Assembly (NCBI GenBank): GCA_017400455.1
Contig: JAFPTC010000025.1
Coordinates: forward strand, 1 to 62,887
Direction of reading: 5' to 3'
Length of the DNA stretch: 62,887 nucleotides
Origin: Prevotella sp.
GTDB lineage: Bacteria; Bacteroidota; Bacteroidia; Bacteroidales; Bacteroidaceae
Below the pieces are notes generated by a model that made no database searches, was not told where the DNA came from, and saw only the letters and a program-made list of their open reading frames with translations. This document shows, piece by piece, positions 40,435 through 49,866 of the stretch (positions within the stretch are counted from its first letter, which is position 1; each line of letters starts with the position of its first letter). Position numbers and translations under genes: made by a program.

Positions 40435-42249
40435 CTATTCCCAGCCCGGATTCTGCTTCAGATTGGGGTTCTGCTCAAGCACCGTCGTGGGATAGGGGAA
40501 GAGACGGCACTTGTCGGTGAAGCCGACTTCGAATCCGGCGTCCTTGGCCTCGTGGGTGTGGACGATGTAGAAGCGGCTGTTGGCCTCGTCGCCATGCTCC
40601 CAGACAATGTTCTCGTCGCCGGCCTGCGGGGCGCGGAAGAGCTTGTCGAAGAGATGAGGCACTGCCGAGCCCTGCTTCTGCAGGTGAGCGATGCACTCCT
40701 TGTCGTAGTCTGAGTTGTCGAGCTTGCTCCAGCGCAGGATGTCCTGGAAGCGGCAGCCCTCGAACCACAGCTCGAAGCTCTTCTCCTTCTTCAGCACGGT
40801 CAGGTCTACGTCGGCGCTGACGGTCTTCGAGCCAGCGCGCTGCTGAATCTGGTTGACGATGGTCTTAGCCGTGGCTTTGTCGCCCGTGCGCAGGCAGCAC
40901 TCAGCATAGTTGAGCAGCACCTCGGCATAGCGCATCACGATAATGTTGTTCAGTCGGCCGTTGTCGCCGTGCGTACCACCGTCGGTGCAGTCGCTGGCAC
41001 GGAGGATGTGCTTGAAGGGCAGATAGAACGACTGGCCATAAAGTCCCTGGCTGGCGTCGCTGATACCAATCTCGGTTGACTTCTTCTTCTCTTCGAGCGG
41101 CATGTTCTGCAGGGCCTCGTCGGCATAGTACATACCCTCAATGCCCGATGTCTGGTAGACGGCATCGTCAATGTGCATCAGTGTGGCCTTGAAGCGCGGT
41201 GAGTCGCCGTCGTTCTCGTGGAAGGCTACGCCATACCACTCAGGAATACCGATGGAGCCCCATCCGTCGATGCCGCAATACTTGTTGACGGGGTTCACCT
41301 TGAAGTTGCCGGCGCGCCAGTTGAAGCAGTTGGCCTCCATCCAAGTGGAGTGGATGCCTACGCCTGCCCACCAGTCGGCGGCGGGATTGTACTTGAAGTT
41401 CACCTCAAACACCTTCTCGGGGCAGCCGTCGCCCTCGACGTGGAAGAGGTTGGCAAACTCTTCGCCGGGAACCAGGGCGTACTTGTCCGAGTCGACCACC
41501 TTCTTCAGGGCAGCCTTGGCCTTCTCAAAGTCGCCAGCAAACATGTATGCCTTGCCGGCCAGTGCATTGGCAAAGCCCTTCGTCACGCGCCACGAGCCTT
41601 CCTTGTCGCTGGTGCTCGAACGCTCGATGAGGTCGGGCAGGGCTTCCTCACACTGCTGAGCCACCCAGACGAAGTATTCCTGCTGGGTCATCTCGCTGTT
41701 GGTGGGAATGGCGTCGGGAGCCAGCAGATGGTCTACCAATGGGGGCTGGCCCCAGTAGCATGCCAGGAGGAAGTGGTTGTAGGCGCGCAGCACCTTGGCT
41801 TCGGCCACTGCCTGCTTCTGGAAGGCGCTGGTGCCATCCTTGAAGTAGTCGATGACGAGGTTGTCCTTGTAGATGGAGAGGTAGAGGAACTTATAGTGCC
41901 AGTCGATGGCCTCGGGAGTATGCTTATAGCGGAACTCGTCGACGCTGCCACCAAACTCATGGTCACCATAGTTTCCACCACCGTAGTTGACATCGTCGCC
42001 CGGGTGGTTGGCCAGCACCTTGGCAGGGGTGTAGATGCCGGGAGCACCCACCTCGCCATTGCCTCGGCTCTCGGTGTAGAGTGCGAAGCCTTCGTAGGCC
42101 GATGCCAGAGCCTTCAGGCAGTCGGCGTCGCTCTGATAGAAGTTCTCGGTCGTTATTGAACCCTTCTGCGGGATGTCGAGCTGATCCTCGCAGGATGTGA
42201 ATGCTACGCCTGCAGTGAGCGCCAGCATGGGAATGATTATCTTTTTCAT
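40435..42249 (-). CDS. SusD/RagB-family surface glycan-binding lipoprotein
   Basis: About 604 residues. Lipoprotein signal MKKIIIPMLALTAGVAFTSC with the lipobox Cys, then DQLDIPQKGSITTENFYQSD, the standard SusD start. TPR-like helices follow (AEAKVLRAYNHFLLACYWGQ) and the C-terminal motif SFELWFEGCRFQDILRW. It caps the SusC pore and binds oligosaccharide at the cell surface. 49 bp downstream of SusC in one operon. Substrate inferred as xylan-derived from the neighbouring enzymes. Confidence 0.95.
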   Translation of the reverse strand: MKKIIIPMLALTAGVAFTSCEDQLDIPQKGSITTENFYQSDADCLKALASAYEGFALYTESRGNGEVGAPGIYTPAKVLANHPGDDVNYGGGNYGDHEFGGSVDEFRYKHTPEAIDWHYKFLYLSIYKDNLVIDYFKDGTSAFQKQAVAEAKVLRAYNHFLLACYWGQPPLVDHLLAPDAIPTNSEMTQQEYFVWVAQQCEEALPDLIERSSTSDKEGSWRVTKGFANALAGKAYMFAGDFEKAKAALKKVVDSDKYALVPGEEFANLFHVEGDGCPEKVFEVNFKYNPAADWWAGVGIHSTWMEANCFNWRAGNFKVNPVNKYCGIDGWGSIGIPEWYGVAFHENDGDSPRFKATLMHIDDAVYQTSGIEGMYYADEALQNMPLEEKKKSTEIGISDASQGLYGQSFYLPFKHILRASDCTDGGTHGDNGRLNNIIVMRYAEVLLNYAECCLRTGDKATAKTIVNQIQQRAGSKTVSADVDLTVLKKEKSFELWFEGCRFQDILRWSKLDNSDYDKECIAHLQKQGSAVPHLFDKLFRAPQAGDENIVWEHGDEANSRFYIVHTHEAKDAGFEVGFTDKCRLFPYPTTVLEQNPNLKQNPGWE

Positions 42250-42273
42250 ATTCATTATCTGTTTTCAGTTTGT

Positions 42274-42300
42274 AATCTTCAATCTTCAATTTTCAATCTT
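42274..42300. repeat. TCAATCT heptamer tract between susC and susD
   Basis: About four imperfect 7-bp units (AATCTTC, AATTTTC) fill most of the intercistronic spacer and touch the susC stop codon. Parallels the CATTCTT tract at 27464-27489. Confidence 0.7.
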
Positions 42301-45300
42301 AGAATGTCACGTTCAGACCGAAGACAATCTTCTTCGAGGTGGGATAGTTACCATTATCGAAGCCACGCGAGGCACCGCTGTTGAGCGACGAAGTCTCGGG
42401 GTCGGCACCAGGATAGCTGGTGATAGTGAAGAAGTCATCGAGCGAGACAGAGAGGCGCAGGGCGTTGATGAGGGCCTTCTTCGTGATGGAGGCGGGGATG
42501 GTGTAGCCCAGCTGAATCTGCTTGAACTTGAAGTAAGAACCGTTGAAGATGGCTGCGCTGGAGCTGTAGAACGTCCAGTCGGTAGCAGCGTACTTCAGGT
42601 CGGGGTACTTGCCCTTGACGGTGTAGTTGCCGTTGGCATCCTGACGCCAAGAGTCCTTCCAGTAGGTGTTGATGCCGTTCAGGTCGGAACGGTCGGCCGA
42701 AACCATCAGGTTGTAAATCTTGTTGCCGGCAGCACCAGTACCGAAGACGGTGAAGTCGAAGCCTTTGTATTCCAGATTCAGCGTGATGCCGTAGGTAAAC
42801 TTAGGAATGGCACTGCCCAGGTCCTTCTTGTCATCATCGGTGGGAGCACCGGTCAGCTTGCCATTCTTGTCATAATACTGAGCACGTCCCGTTTCGGGGT
42901 TAACACCAGCATATTCCCAGCCACGGAAGTACCAGATGGTGTGACCAGCCTCGAAGGTGGGCTGCAGCTTGTTGTTGAAGCCGCTGATGCCCGTCTCACT
43001 GTAGCGTGGCATGACGGAGTTCACGGCCTTCACCTCGTTCTTCAGGGTCGAGAAGTTGGCGTTGATGCCATATACCAGCTCGCCGATGTGGTCGCGCCAG
43101 CCCAGTTCAAACTCCAGGCCCTGGTTGAGCACCTCACCCGAGTTGACCGTTGCCGAGCTGAATCCGATTTCGGGCAGCGGGCTGATGTTGATGAGCAGGT
43201 CCTTGGTCATCTTGCGATACCAGTCGATGCCCAGCGAGAGGCGGTTGCTCAGGAAGCGTGCGTCCAGACCGAAGTCCAGCTGCTCGGAGGTTTCCCACGT
43301 CAGGTCGGGGTTGGCAAAGCCGCTGATGGCACCGCCCTCGGTGGCCACGTCGCTGAAGGGATAGTAGCCGCCGATGTTGATGGTTGAGTTGTACTTATAG
43401 CCGTTGAGCACGTTGATGTTACCATTGCGGCCCCACGAGGCACGGAGTTTCAGGAAGCTGACGGCGTCGGTGCTCACGGCATCCTTGAAGAACTTCTCGT
43501 TGCTCAGTGTCCAGCCTGCCGAGACCGAGGGGAAGGTGCCCCAGCGCTTATCCTTCGAGAGCTTCGAGGCGTCGAAGGCGTCGCGGCGGATGTTGAACTG
43601 GAAGAAGTAGCGGTTGTCGTAAGCATAGCTCACGCGGCCGAAGTAAGCCAGCTCGGTGGCATCGGTAGGCTGGTTGCCCACGGAGAGGTGAGCCTTGCCG
43701 TTATCGTTCAGGAAGTCGATGTAACGATAATTGGGAGCAGCGTCGCCCTTCAGAATCTGCTGAGTGTCAGACGAGGTGACCCTGGTGTCGTCATTGTGGT
43801 TCTTGGTGAACGACATACCGGCCATGGCACCCACGTTGTGCTTGCCAAAGTTCTTGTTGAAGTTAATGAAGTTCTCCCACTGATAGTACAGTCCGGCATT
43901 GGTGTTGGCAGCCAGCGAGTAGCTGTCGCCATGAGCCATTGACGAGAGGTACCAGGGCTGGCTGTAGCTGTGGCCGTTGCCCTGGGTGATGCGATAACCC
44001 AGGCGCGAGGTATAGGTAAGCCAGCTCACGGGAGTGATGTCGGCCTGCAACGTACCACGCACGTTGATGCCGCTGTTCTTCTGGTCCACGCGGTCGCGCT
44101 GGGCCAGCGGGTTGGCGGTGGCATCTTCCTTATATTTTGAAGTACCATACCATACGGGGTTGGCATCGGTATAATCCGGCGGCAGCAGGATGTCGCCGTG
44201 GTTGGCCAGGGTGGGATCGTTCCAGCGCGTCTTCAGGCCAATGCCCATGTCGTCCTGGTTGTAGACGTAGGCGGGCGTCAGCGGGTCGATGCTCACCACG
44301 GAGTTGAGGAACGACTGGTAGCCGTTGCCCACGGCCGTGCGCTTCCACTTCTCCACGCTGGTGTTGCTCGTCACCTTCAACCACTTATAGAGCTGATAGT
44401 CGGCATTCACCTGAGCGGTGAAACGCTTGTACACGTCCTTGTCGCCCTTCACCATACCGTCGTTGTCCACGATGCCCAGTCCGGCCAGGAAGTGGCCCTT
44501 CTGGTTGCCGCCCTGAACGGTGAGGTTGTGGCGCCAGCTGGTGCTGTGGCCAAACACTTCGTCATACCAGTTGGTGTCTACGTCGCCAAATGAATATTTG
44601 TTGGCAGCGAGCTGGTCATCGGTCAGATTGCCGATGTATTTCTGATACTCCTTATAGTCGGCAGCATTGAAGAGGTCGGCCTTCTTGCCAAGCGAGTGGC
44701 TGGCCAGCTGCAGGTTATAGGTCACCATGGCCTTGCCGCCGCTGTTGGCACCGCTCTTGGTGGTGATGAGCACTACGCCGTTACCGGCCTGAGCACCATA
44801 GATGGCTGCCGAGGCAGCGTCCTTCAGAATCTCCATCGACTGAATCATCTGGGGGTCGAGATATTGGATGTTATCCACCTTCAAACCGTCGACGATGAGC
44901 AGCGGGCCGAGGTTACCACTATTAGAGGAGTAACCGCGCACGCGAATCTCTGCGCCAGCACCAGGCGAACCGCTGTTGATGATTTGCACGCCCGTCACCT
45001 TACCTTGCAGGGCGGCACCGGCGTCCTCGGTGGCCAGGTTCTTGATGGCATCGCCACTGACCGAAGCCACGGCACCCGAGAGGTCGCTCTTCTTCTGCAC
45101 GCCATAGCCAATGACCACGACGTCGTCCAGCGAATTCACGTCTTCAAGCAGTGTCACCTGCACGTTCTGGCGACCGCTCACATTCACCTTCTGCGTGGTG
45201 TAGCCCACGTAGCTGATTTCCAACTGGGCGTTGCCGGCAGCCTGTACGGTGAAATGACCATTAGCGTCGGTCACACCACCTCCACGGCTACCCACCACTT

Positions 45301-45442
45301 TCACTGATGCGCCAATAACAGGCTCACCCGATTCATCAAGCACCGTTCCCTTTACTTGGCTCTGAGCCAGCATTCCCATGGGGAACAAACAGAGCAGGAA
45401 CAGCAGCATTAACGGCTTTTGCAGTGATTTAAAATTCCACAT
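42299..45442 (-). CDS. SusC/RagA-family TonB-linked outer-membrane transporter
   Basis: 1047 residues: signal peptide ending MLAQSQ, carboxypeptidase-regulatory-like domain (VKGTVLDESGEPVIGASVKV), TonB box region (LDDVVVIGYGVQKKSDLSGA), plug (PLLIVDGLKVDNIQYLDPQM, EILKDAASAAIYGAQAGNGV) and a 22-strand barrel ending KIVFGLNVTF. Imports oligosaccharides with SusD. No N-terminal STN anti-sigma-binding domain, so control is more likely by a sensor outside the window. Promoter box at 45524-45531. Confidence 0.96.
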   Translation of the reverse strand: MWNFKSLQKPLMLLFLLCLFPMGMLAQSQVKGTVLDESGEPVIGASVKVVGSRGGGVTDANGHFTVQAAGNAQLEISYVGYTTQKVNVSGRQNVQVTLLEDVNSLDDVVVIGYGVQKKSDLSGAVASVSGDAIKNLATEDAGAALQGKVTGVQIINSGSPGAGAEIRVRGYSSNSGNLGPLLIVDGLKVDNIQYLDPQMIQSMEILKDAASAAIYGAQAGNGVVLITTKSGANSGGKAMVTYNLQLASHSLGKKADLFNAADYKEYQKYIGNLTDDQLAANKYSFGDVDTNWYDEVFGHSTSWRHNLTVQGGNQKGHFLAGLGIVDNDGMVKGDKDVYKRFTAQVNADYQLYKWLKVTSNTSVEKWKRTAVGNGYQSFLNSVVSIDPLTPAYVYNQDDMGIGLKTRWNDPTLANHGDILLPPDYTDANPVWYGTSKYKEDATANPLAQRDRVDQKNSGINVRGTLQADITPVSWLTYTSRLGYRITQGNGHSYSQPWYLSSMAHGDSYSLAANTNAGLYYQWENFINFNKNFGKHNVGAMAGMSFTKNHNDDTRVTSSDTQQILKGDAAPNYRYIDFLNDNGKAHLSVGNQPTDATELAYFGRVSYAYDNRYFFQFNIRRDAFDASKLSKDKRWGTFPSVSAGWTLSNEKFFKDAVSTDAVSFLKLRASWGRNGNINVLNGYKYNSTINIGGYYPFSDVATEGGAISGFANPDLTWETSEQLDFGLDARFLSNRLSLGIDWYRKMTKDLLINISPLPEIGFSSATVNSGEVLNQGLEFELGWRDHIGELVYGINANFSTLKNEVKAVNSVMPRYSETGISGFNNKLQPTFEAGHTIWYFRGWEYAGVNPETGRAQYYDKNGKLTGAPTDDDKKDLGSAIPKFTYGITLNLEYKGFDFTVFGTGAAGNKIYNLMVSADRSDLNGINTYWKDSWRQDANGNYTVKGKYPDLKYAATDWTFYSSSAAIFNGSYFKFKQIQLGYTIPASITKKALINALRLSVSLDDFFTITSYPGADPETSSLNSGASRGFDNGNYPTSKKIVFGLNVTF

Positions 45443-45523
45443 ACTTCAATAATTTTGTTAAGATTGTTTGATTAATATGGTTGTTTCTGTCAAAAATCAT
45501 AGTTTTGCAATCAAAATTCGTTG

Positions 45524-45531
45524 CAAATTTA
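45524..45531 (-). promoter_or_regulatory. -7 promoter box, susCD
   Basis: TAAATTTG on the minus strand, with a leader of about 75 nt before the susC ATG. The rest of 45443-45804 is AT-rich and non-coding, with one hairpin (GTTCCA/TGGAAC near 45583-45606) that could be an operator. Confidence 0.45.
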
Positions 45532-45804
45532 TCCCAATATTTTACAAAATCATTTCATTTTTGTTCCATTTGTTTTGTCAATGTTCCATTTCAAGCCCTT
45601 TGGAACAAAACGAAAAGCCCAATGGCCATTTTGAAAAGAAATGTTAAACGCCGACTATTTGGTGTCACGTAAAAGGGGCATCAGCACCCTTCCCCACCCG
45701 CTCATCATCTGCCAAATTTGTGTATCCTTGGAGTTTTGAAGTATTCTTTTTCCTGCGAAACGTCATAACGTCATATTCGTCAGAAAAGGTCTAAGAATCA
45801 AAAA

Positions 45805-45843
45805 GTTTCGCATGACGTTTACTTCCAAAACGTCATGCGAAAC
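45805..45843 (-). terminator. Intrinsic terminator of the GH8-GH97 operon
   Basis: A perfect 16-bp stem (45805-45820 with 45828-45843, GTTTCGCATGACGTTT and its reverse complement) with a 7-nt loop, followed on the minus strand by TTTTTG. It lies beyond array F, 150 bp after the GH97 stop codon. Confidence 0.85.
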
Positions 45844-45862
45844 ATCATGGGCCATCGCCCAC

Positions 45863-45994
45863 AAAAAAAATCTCACGTGAGATTTTTTCACGGGAGGCCT
45901 TCCCAGAAAAATTTCTCACGTGAGATTTTTTCACGGGAGGCCTTCCCAGAAAATTTTCTCACGTGAGTTTTTTTCACGAGAGGCCTCCGCAGAA
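45863..45994. repeat. 43-bp palindromic array, locus F (three units)
   Basis: Cores at 45871-45882, 45914-45925 and 45957-45968 (the last decayed to TCTCACGTGAGT), 43 bp apart. It ends 1 bp before the GH97 stop codon. The other side faces the susC promoter region, so this locus is tandem rather than convergent. Confidence 0.95.
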
Positions 45995-45995
45995 T

Positions 45996-47825
45996 TTACC
46001 CCCTTGGCTTGACAACCAGCAGGAAGCCTCCCCTGGGCTGGCAGCTGAGGGCTGAGGGCAGCTGGGCAGGACGAGTGATGAGCCAGGGGCTGGCGGCATC
46101 GCCACTGTCGGCAAACAGGGTGACGGACTGACGGACACGGCCGGTGGCGAGGAAGCTTAGGTCGAGAGGAATAGTCAGGGGCTGATCGGTGCCATTGATG
46201 CCGGCCACATACCAGGTGTCACCGCTGCGACGGGCCACCACGGCATGGTGGGCGGGATGGCCGCTCACGAGGCGGGTGTCATCCCACGCTGCGGGCAACT
46301 GTCCGAAGAACCGCCTCACCTCCTCGGGCTGGGCCAACAGGCTCTCGGGACGGTCGGCCAGATGCTGCAGACCACTCTCGAAGAGCACGGTCAGGGCCAG
46401 CTCATGGGCGTGGGTTGTGATGTGGGGGTGCTGCGAGTCGCTGAAGGCGCAGGGGGTATAGTCCATGGAGCCTACCACGTTGCGGGTGAAGGGCAGCGTG
46501 GCGTTGTGAGCGGCGGCCTTGGCAGTGAAGGTGGGCACGTTGTTGTACCACTCGGCGCCATAGACGCCCTCGGTGGAGAGGAGGTTCGGCCATGTGCGCT
46601 GCCAGCCACGCGGAATGGTGGCTCCGTGGAAGTTGACTAACAGGTGGTGGCGGGCGGCACTCTCCAGGAGGTCGAGGCAGTAGTCCATGTTGCGCTGGTC
46701 GTCGCCGCTGAAGAAGTCGATCTTCACGCCAGCCACGCCCAGCTGCTCGCACCAGGCAAACTCGCGCTCGCGGTCTTCGGCCTTGTTCAAGCGGTACTTC
46801 GGCGTGGGGGCACCGTCCACCCAGCCCACGCTGCTGTTATACCAGATCATGGGTTTCACACCCTTGGAGCGGGCGTAGGCAATGGCGTCCTCGATGGTCT
46901 TGCCGTTCTTCATCGTGTCCCACTCGGCATCGATGAGCACATAAGGCAGACGCAGGCTGACGGCCAGGTCGACATAGCGCTTGATGATGTCGAAGTCGTT
47001 GGAGCCGTGGTTGTAAGCCCAGTAGACCCACGACACCACGCCAGGCTGAATCCAACTGGTATCAGCCACTTGGCAAGGCTGGCTGACGTCGGTGACCAAG
47101 GTCGACTGCACCACGTCGGCCAGTCGGCCCACGATGACCAAACGCCAGGGCGAGTGGCTGGCAAGGGGGCCGTCGAGCGTCTTGTCGGGCACCACACGGA
47201 AGCGCTCGCCCTCGTTGTAGAGGCACGAGGCGCTCTGTCCCCGCTGGATGTCGGCCTCGGTGATGAGGGCGTACACGCTGTCGGCGGGCTGAAGCAAGGC
47301 AGGATAGCCCCATCGGCAGTTCCACCCCTCGGCCGACTTGAAGGTGCCGCTGTAGGAACGCACGGGCGGCACCTTGTAGGTGGTGGACAGGGGGAAGAAG
47401 CCTTCGTAGCTGTCGGTCCACTGCTGCATCCAGCGGCGCGTTCCTTCGGGAATGACGTAGGTGGTGGGCTCCTGCTGGGGCTGCCAGCTGGGCGACTGCT
47501 CGTAGCGGAAGGCCAGGCCGTCGTTATAGAGGCGCACCACCAGCCCGCTGTCGAGCCTGTACTCGTTGGCCTCGTTGGTGCAGTGGCGCCGCTTGCCCGA
47601 GTGCATGGTGTAGTCCTCGGCAAGGTGGCGGCTAAACGTCATGCTCATGGGCGCCGCACGATGGAAATCGAGGTCGATGACCGGCTGGTGCTCATAGTAG
47701 AGCGTCAGTCCCCCACCCTTCTGCCTGAGTGAGAGTTTGCCATTGGGCGACGATGCTTTTTCCTGGGCCGAAAGGCCAGTAGAGATGGCCAAGAGCAGGA
47801 ATACGGCAAGAGAAATGTTTTTCAT
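45996..47825 (-). CDS. GH97 glycosidase of the xylan-type locus
   Basis: 609 residues. Start at 47825 (MKNISLAVFLLLAISTGLSA) gives a signal peptide; the longer open frame up to 48209 is GH8 sequence read in another frame. N-terminal beta-sandwich (SSPNGKLSLRQKGGGLTLYY), TIM barrel with GVKIDFFSGDDQRNM (Asp nucleophile) and LLSTEGVYGAEWY (Glu), so retaining type with alpha-galactosidase-like chemistry expected. It follows GH8 by 7 bp. On xylan it could remove alpha-linked side sugars. Confidence 0.88.
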   Translation of the reverse strand: MKNISLAVFLLLAISTGLSAQEKASSPNGKLSLRQKGGGLTLYYEHQPVIDLDFHRAAPMSMTFSRHLAEDYTMHSGKRRHCTNEANEYRLDSGLVVRLYNDGLAFRYEQSPSWQPQQEPTTYVIPEGTRRWMQQWTDSYEGFFPLSTTYKVPPVRSYSGTFKSAEGWNCRWGYPALLQPADSVYALITEADIQRGQSASCLYNEGERFRVVPDKTLDGPLASHSPWRLVIVGRLADVVQSTLVTDVSQPCQVADTSWIQPGVVSWVYWAYNHGSNDFDIIKRYVDLAVSLRLPYVLIDAEWDTMKNGKTIEDAIAYARSKGVKPMIWYNSSVGWVDGAPTPKYRLNKAEDREREFAWCEQLGVAGVKIDFFSGDDQRNMDYCLDLLESAARHHLLVNFHGATIPRGWQRTWPNLLSTEGVYGAEWYNNVPTFTAKAAAHNATLPFTRNVVGSMDYTPCAFSDSQHPHITTHAHELALTVLFESGLQHLADRPESLLAQPEEVRRFFGQLPAAWDDTRLVSGHPAHHAVVARRSGDTWYVAGINGTDQPLTIPLDLSFLATGRVRQSVTLFADSGDAASPWLITRPAQLPSALSCQPRGGFLLVVKPRG

Positions 47826-47832
47826 AGTAAGC

Positions 47833-49176
47833 TTAATTGTGTTCGGGGAAGATGATGCGATAGTTTCCACTGAGGTGCATGAAGGCGAAGAGGCGCAGCA
47901 GTCCGTCGTAGTAGGCGTCGAAATAGCCGTCGTCGAAGGGCACGTGGCGGGCGTTCCAGAGGGCATCGACGAACTCCTTGGCCTTGTCGTGCGAGCACAT
48001 GACCGAGGCGGCGGCCACCGTGGCCACCAGCCCGATGCTGTGGCGCAGCTTGCGGAAGCCTCCGGCGCCCAGAATCTCGCCTCCCTCGGGCAGCGTGCCG
48101 TCGACGCGGTACTGGTCCATGAACGTGTCGACGCCCTGCGAGTAGAAGAAGTTCTGTATGCGCTCGCCATACTGCCGCTGCCACTCGCCGTCGGCGCAGC
48201 TCCACTCATAGTCCAGCGCGATGTTCATGGGCACGCGCCAGGAGTCGTAGCGGAAGCAGTTGCTGCCGTTGGGGCGATTGCCCCAGCCGGGACGCAGCGA
48301 GCCGTCGTAGTTGCTCTGGTCGGGGTTCAGTCCTGTCACGGGGTGCGTGGCCTTGTGCAGATACTCGCGGCTGGCCTGGGCACACTGCTGCCAGAAGTCC
48401 GAGCGGCCGTCGTCGCCCCACCGCGCCCATACCTCATAGAAGGCGGGTATGTGATAGGAAGGATCGGTGAACTGGTTGCCCCAGCCGTCGGGGGTGAAGG
48501 TGATGAGCTTCGTCTCGGGATCAATGAGGAACATCCGCTCCTTCCTGGGCTGCTGATCCTGCTGAGCGTTCTGCTGACCGCCGCCAAAGGCGCCCCAGGG
48601 ACCGGGCCGGCGCTGGGCCTCATACTCCTTGGGCTGGATGCAGTTGAGAATATTCTGGGCCTCAGCCTTATAGTCAATTCCGGTGTCGTTGCCCCAGCGA
48701 TTGCTGGCAAAGAGCAGCGAGGTAATGAAATAGAGCTCACCGTCGGAGGCGGCACCGTCGCTGTTACGTGTGCCGTCAGTCTTGCAGCTCCAGGCGAAAT
48801 AGCCCTTGCGCAGGCCGTCCTGGTGCTGCATGTACTTCTTGGTCCATCGCCACAGGCGGTCGAAGATGTCCTTCTCGCCCATCTGCACGGCCACCATCAG
48901 TCCGTAGGACATGCCTTCAGTGCGGGCGTCGTGGTTCTTGATGTCAGAGACGTAGCCCATCGAGTCGCCCACCTCGAAATACACCTTGTTGGGCCCGTGG
49001 AACACGTCGTTGAACACTTCCTTCAGCTTCGCGTCGACGTCGGCCTGCTTGTAGCCCATCTCCACGAACACATTGCGGTACTTCTTTGTCTCAAACGCTC
49101 CCTTCTTCCAAGGGGTGAGCGCCCATGTGCCGGCTACCATGAGCAGCATCAGCACGGTCATCATACCTTTCCTCAT
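47833..49176 (-). CDS. GH8 xylanase-type enzyme (reducing-end exo-oligoxylanase-like)
   Basis: 447 residues: signal peptide (MRKGMMTVLMLLMVAGTWAL) and an (alpha/alpha)6 barrel. The acid Glu is in NHDARTEGMSYGLMVAVQMG and the family Asp in GAASDGELYFITSLL. RYDSWRVPMNIALDYEWSC and YFDAYYDGLLRLFAFMHLSG match Rex-type GH8 enzymes that release xylose from the reducing end of xylo-oligosaccharides. A Gln-rich loop (GGGQQNAQQDQQPRKERM) is unusual. First gene of a two-gene operon with GH97; -7 box at 49202-49209. Confidence 0.88.
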   Translation of the reverse strand: MRKGMMTVLMLLMVAGTWALTPWKKGAFETKKYRNVFVEMGYKQADVDAKLKEVFNDVFHGPNKVYFEVGDSMGYVSDIKNHDARTEGMSYGLMVAVQMGEKDIFDRLWRWTKKYMQHQDGLRKGYFAWSCKTDGTRNSDGAASDGELYFITSLLFASNRWGNDTGIDYKAEAQNILNCIQPKEYEAQRRPGPWGAFGGGQQNAQQDQQPRKERMFLIDPETKLITFTPDGWGNQFTDPSYHIPAFYEVWARWGDDGRSDFWQQCAQASREYLHKATHPVTGLNPDQSNYDGSLRPGWGNRPNGSNCFRYDSWRVPMNIALDYEWSCADGEWQRQYGERIQNFFYSQGVDTFMDQYRVDGTLPEGGEILGAGGFRKLRHSIGLVATVAAASVMCSHDKAKEFVDALWNARHVPFDDGYFDAYYDGLLRLFAFMHLSGNYRIIFPEHN

Positions 49177-49201
49177 TTCCGTGTCTTGCTTAATAACCCT
49201 G

Positions 49202-49209
49202 CAAAGTTA
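49202..49209 (-). promoter_or_regulatory. -7 promoter box, GH8-GH97 operon
   Basis: TAACTTTG on the minus strand, with a leader of about 20 nt. Confidence 0.6.
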
Positions 49210-49357
49210 CAAAGAAAACACGAATGCCACCCCCGCCGTTTGTACCATATACTTTTGAAAATGTAACGTCAGCAGGAAAACTGGGGCCACAGCATTCGGA
49301 AACGCCCCACCCCACCAAGAGCAGACGGCGAGGCGGGGCGTTAGGAGAAAGGGGCGA

Positions 49358-49615
49358 TTAGCCGATGAGGACAAAGCGGTTGGCAGACGGGTCGTAGCCG
49401 ACGGGATGGGCAAAGGAGGTCGTTTTGCCGTCGCTGACGGCAGAGACATCGATTCCCCGCTGACGGAACTCATCCATCAGGGCGGCATCGTGAAAGGCAC
49501 GCATCGACGACCATGCGCGACTGCCTACCTGGGAATTGAACGTGTTGACTAACTCGGTGACTGGCATGTCTGCGAAACGCAGAGCATACTTGATGTAATA
49601 AACGTGCTGTTTCAT
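49358..49615 (-). CDS. Small unknown protein with structured leader
   Basis: 85 residues, no signal peptide or membrane segment (MKQHVYYIKYALRFADMPVT, FNSQVGSRAWSSMRAF, GKTTSFAHPVGYDPSANRFV). It looks like a compact cytosolic alpha/beta protein; no family recognised. It has its own promoter box (49765-49772) and an unusually long, hairpin-rich leader of about 140 nt, and lies between the two enzyme operons on the same strand. Probably a real gene from its start context and codon use. Confidence 0.65.
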   Translation of the reverse strand: MKQHVYYIKYALRFADMPVTELVNTFNSQVGSRAWSSMRAFHDAALMDEFRQRGIDVSAVSDGKTTSFAHPVGYDPSANRFVLIG

Positions 49616-49639
49616 AACTTTTTTGTTTTGAAGTGAATA

Positions 49640-49759
49640 CTGGCTTCCGCATCGTACTGACCACCGTGGCTAAGTTATTCAGTCGACGTTCCTTTCGGTC
49701 ATCAACCTAAAGCTCGGTTGGCGAGTCCGCCCTTGCGGGCGACTACTCTTGATGCTTTC
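49640..49759 (-). ncRNA. Candidate structured 5' leader RNA
   Basis: Read on the minus strand, the leader starts about 5 nt after TACCTTTG (49765-49772). It holds AGUC-GCCC-GCAA-GGGC-G-GACU (a GCAA-tetraloop hairpin), CAACC..GGUUG, and a small CC-GAAA-GG hairpin, then a further weaker stem before the ATG at 49615. It matches no riboswitch class I can name. A cis-regulatory RNA or a processed small RNA are both possible. Confidence 0.4.
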
Positions 49760-49866
49760 GGTTGCAAAGGTATGAAAAAAGACGGAAACGGCCAAAGGAT
49801 TTGCCGGGAAAAAGACGAAAAAAACGAATACGACCAGGCCTGAAAAAACTGGGGCACGCAAGACAG

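Noticed and set aside
47826-48209. N-terminal extension of the second GH97 gene
   Set aside because: The extra 128 residues are GH8 coding sequence read in another frame and are Ser/Thr/Arg-rich noise. A signal peptide starts at 47825.
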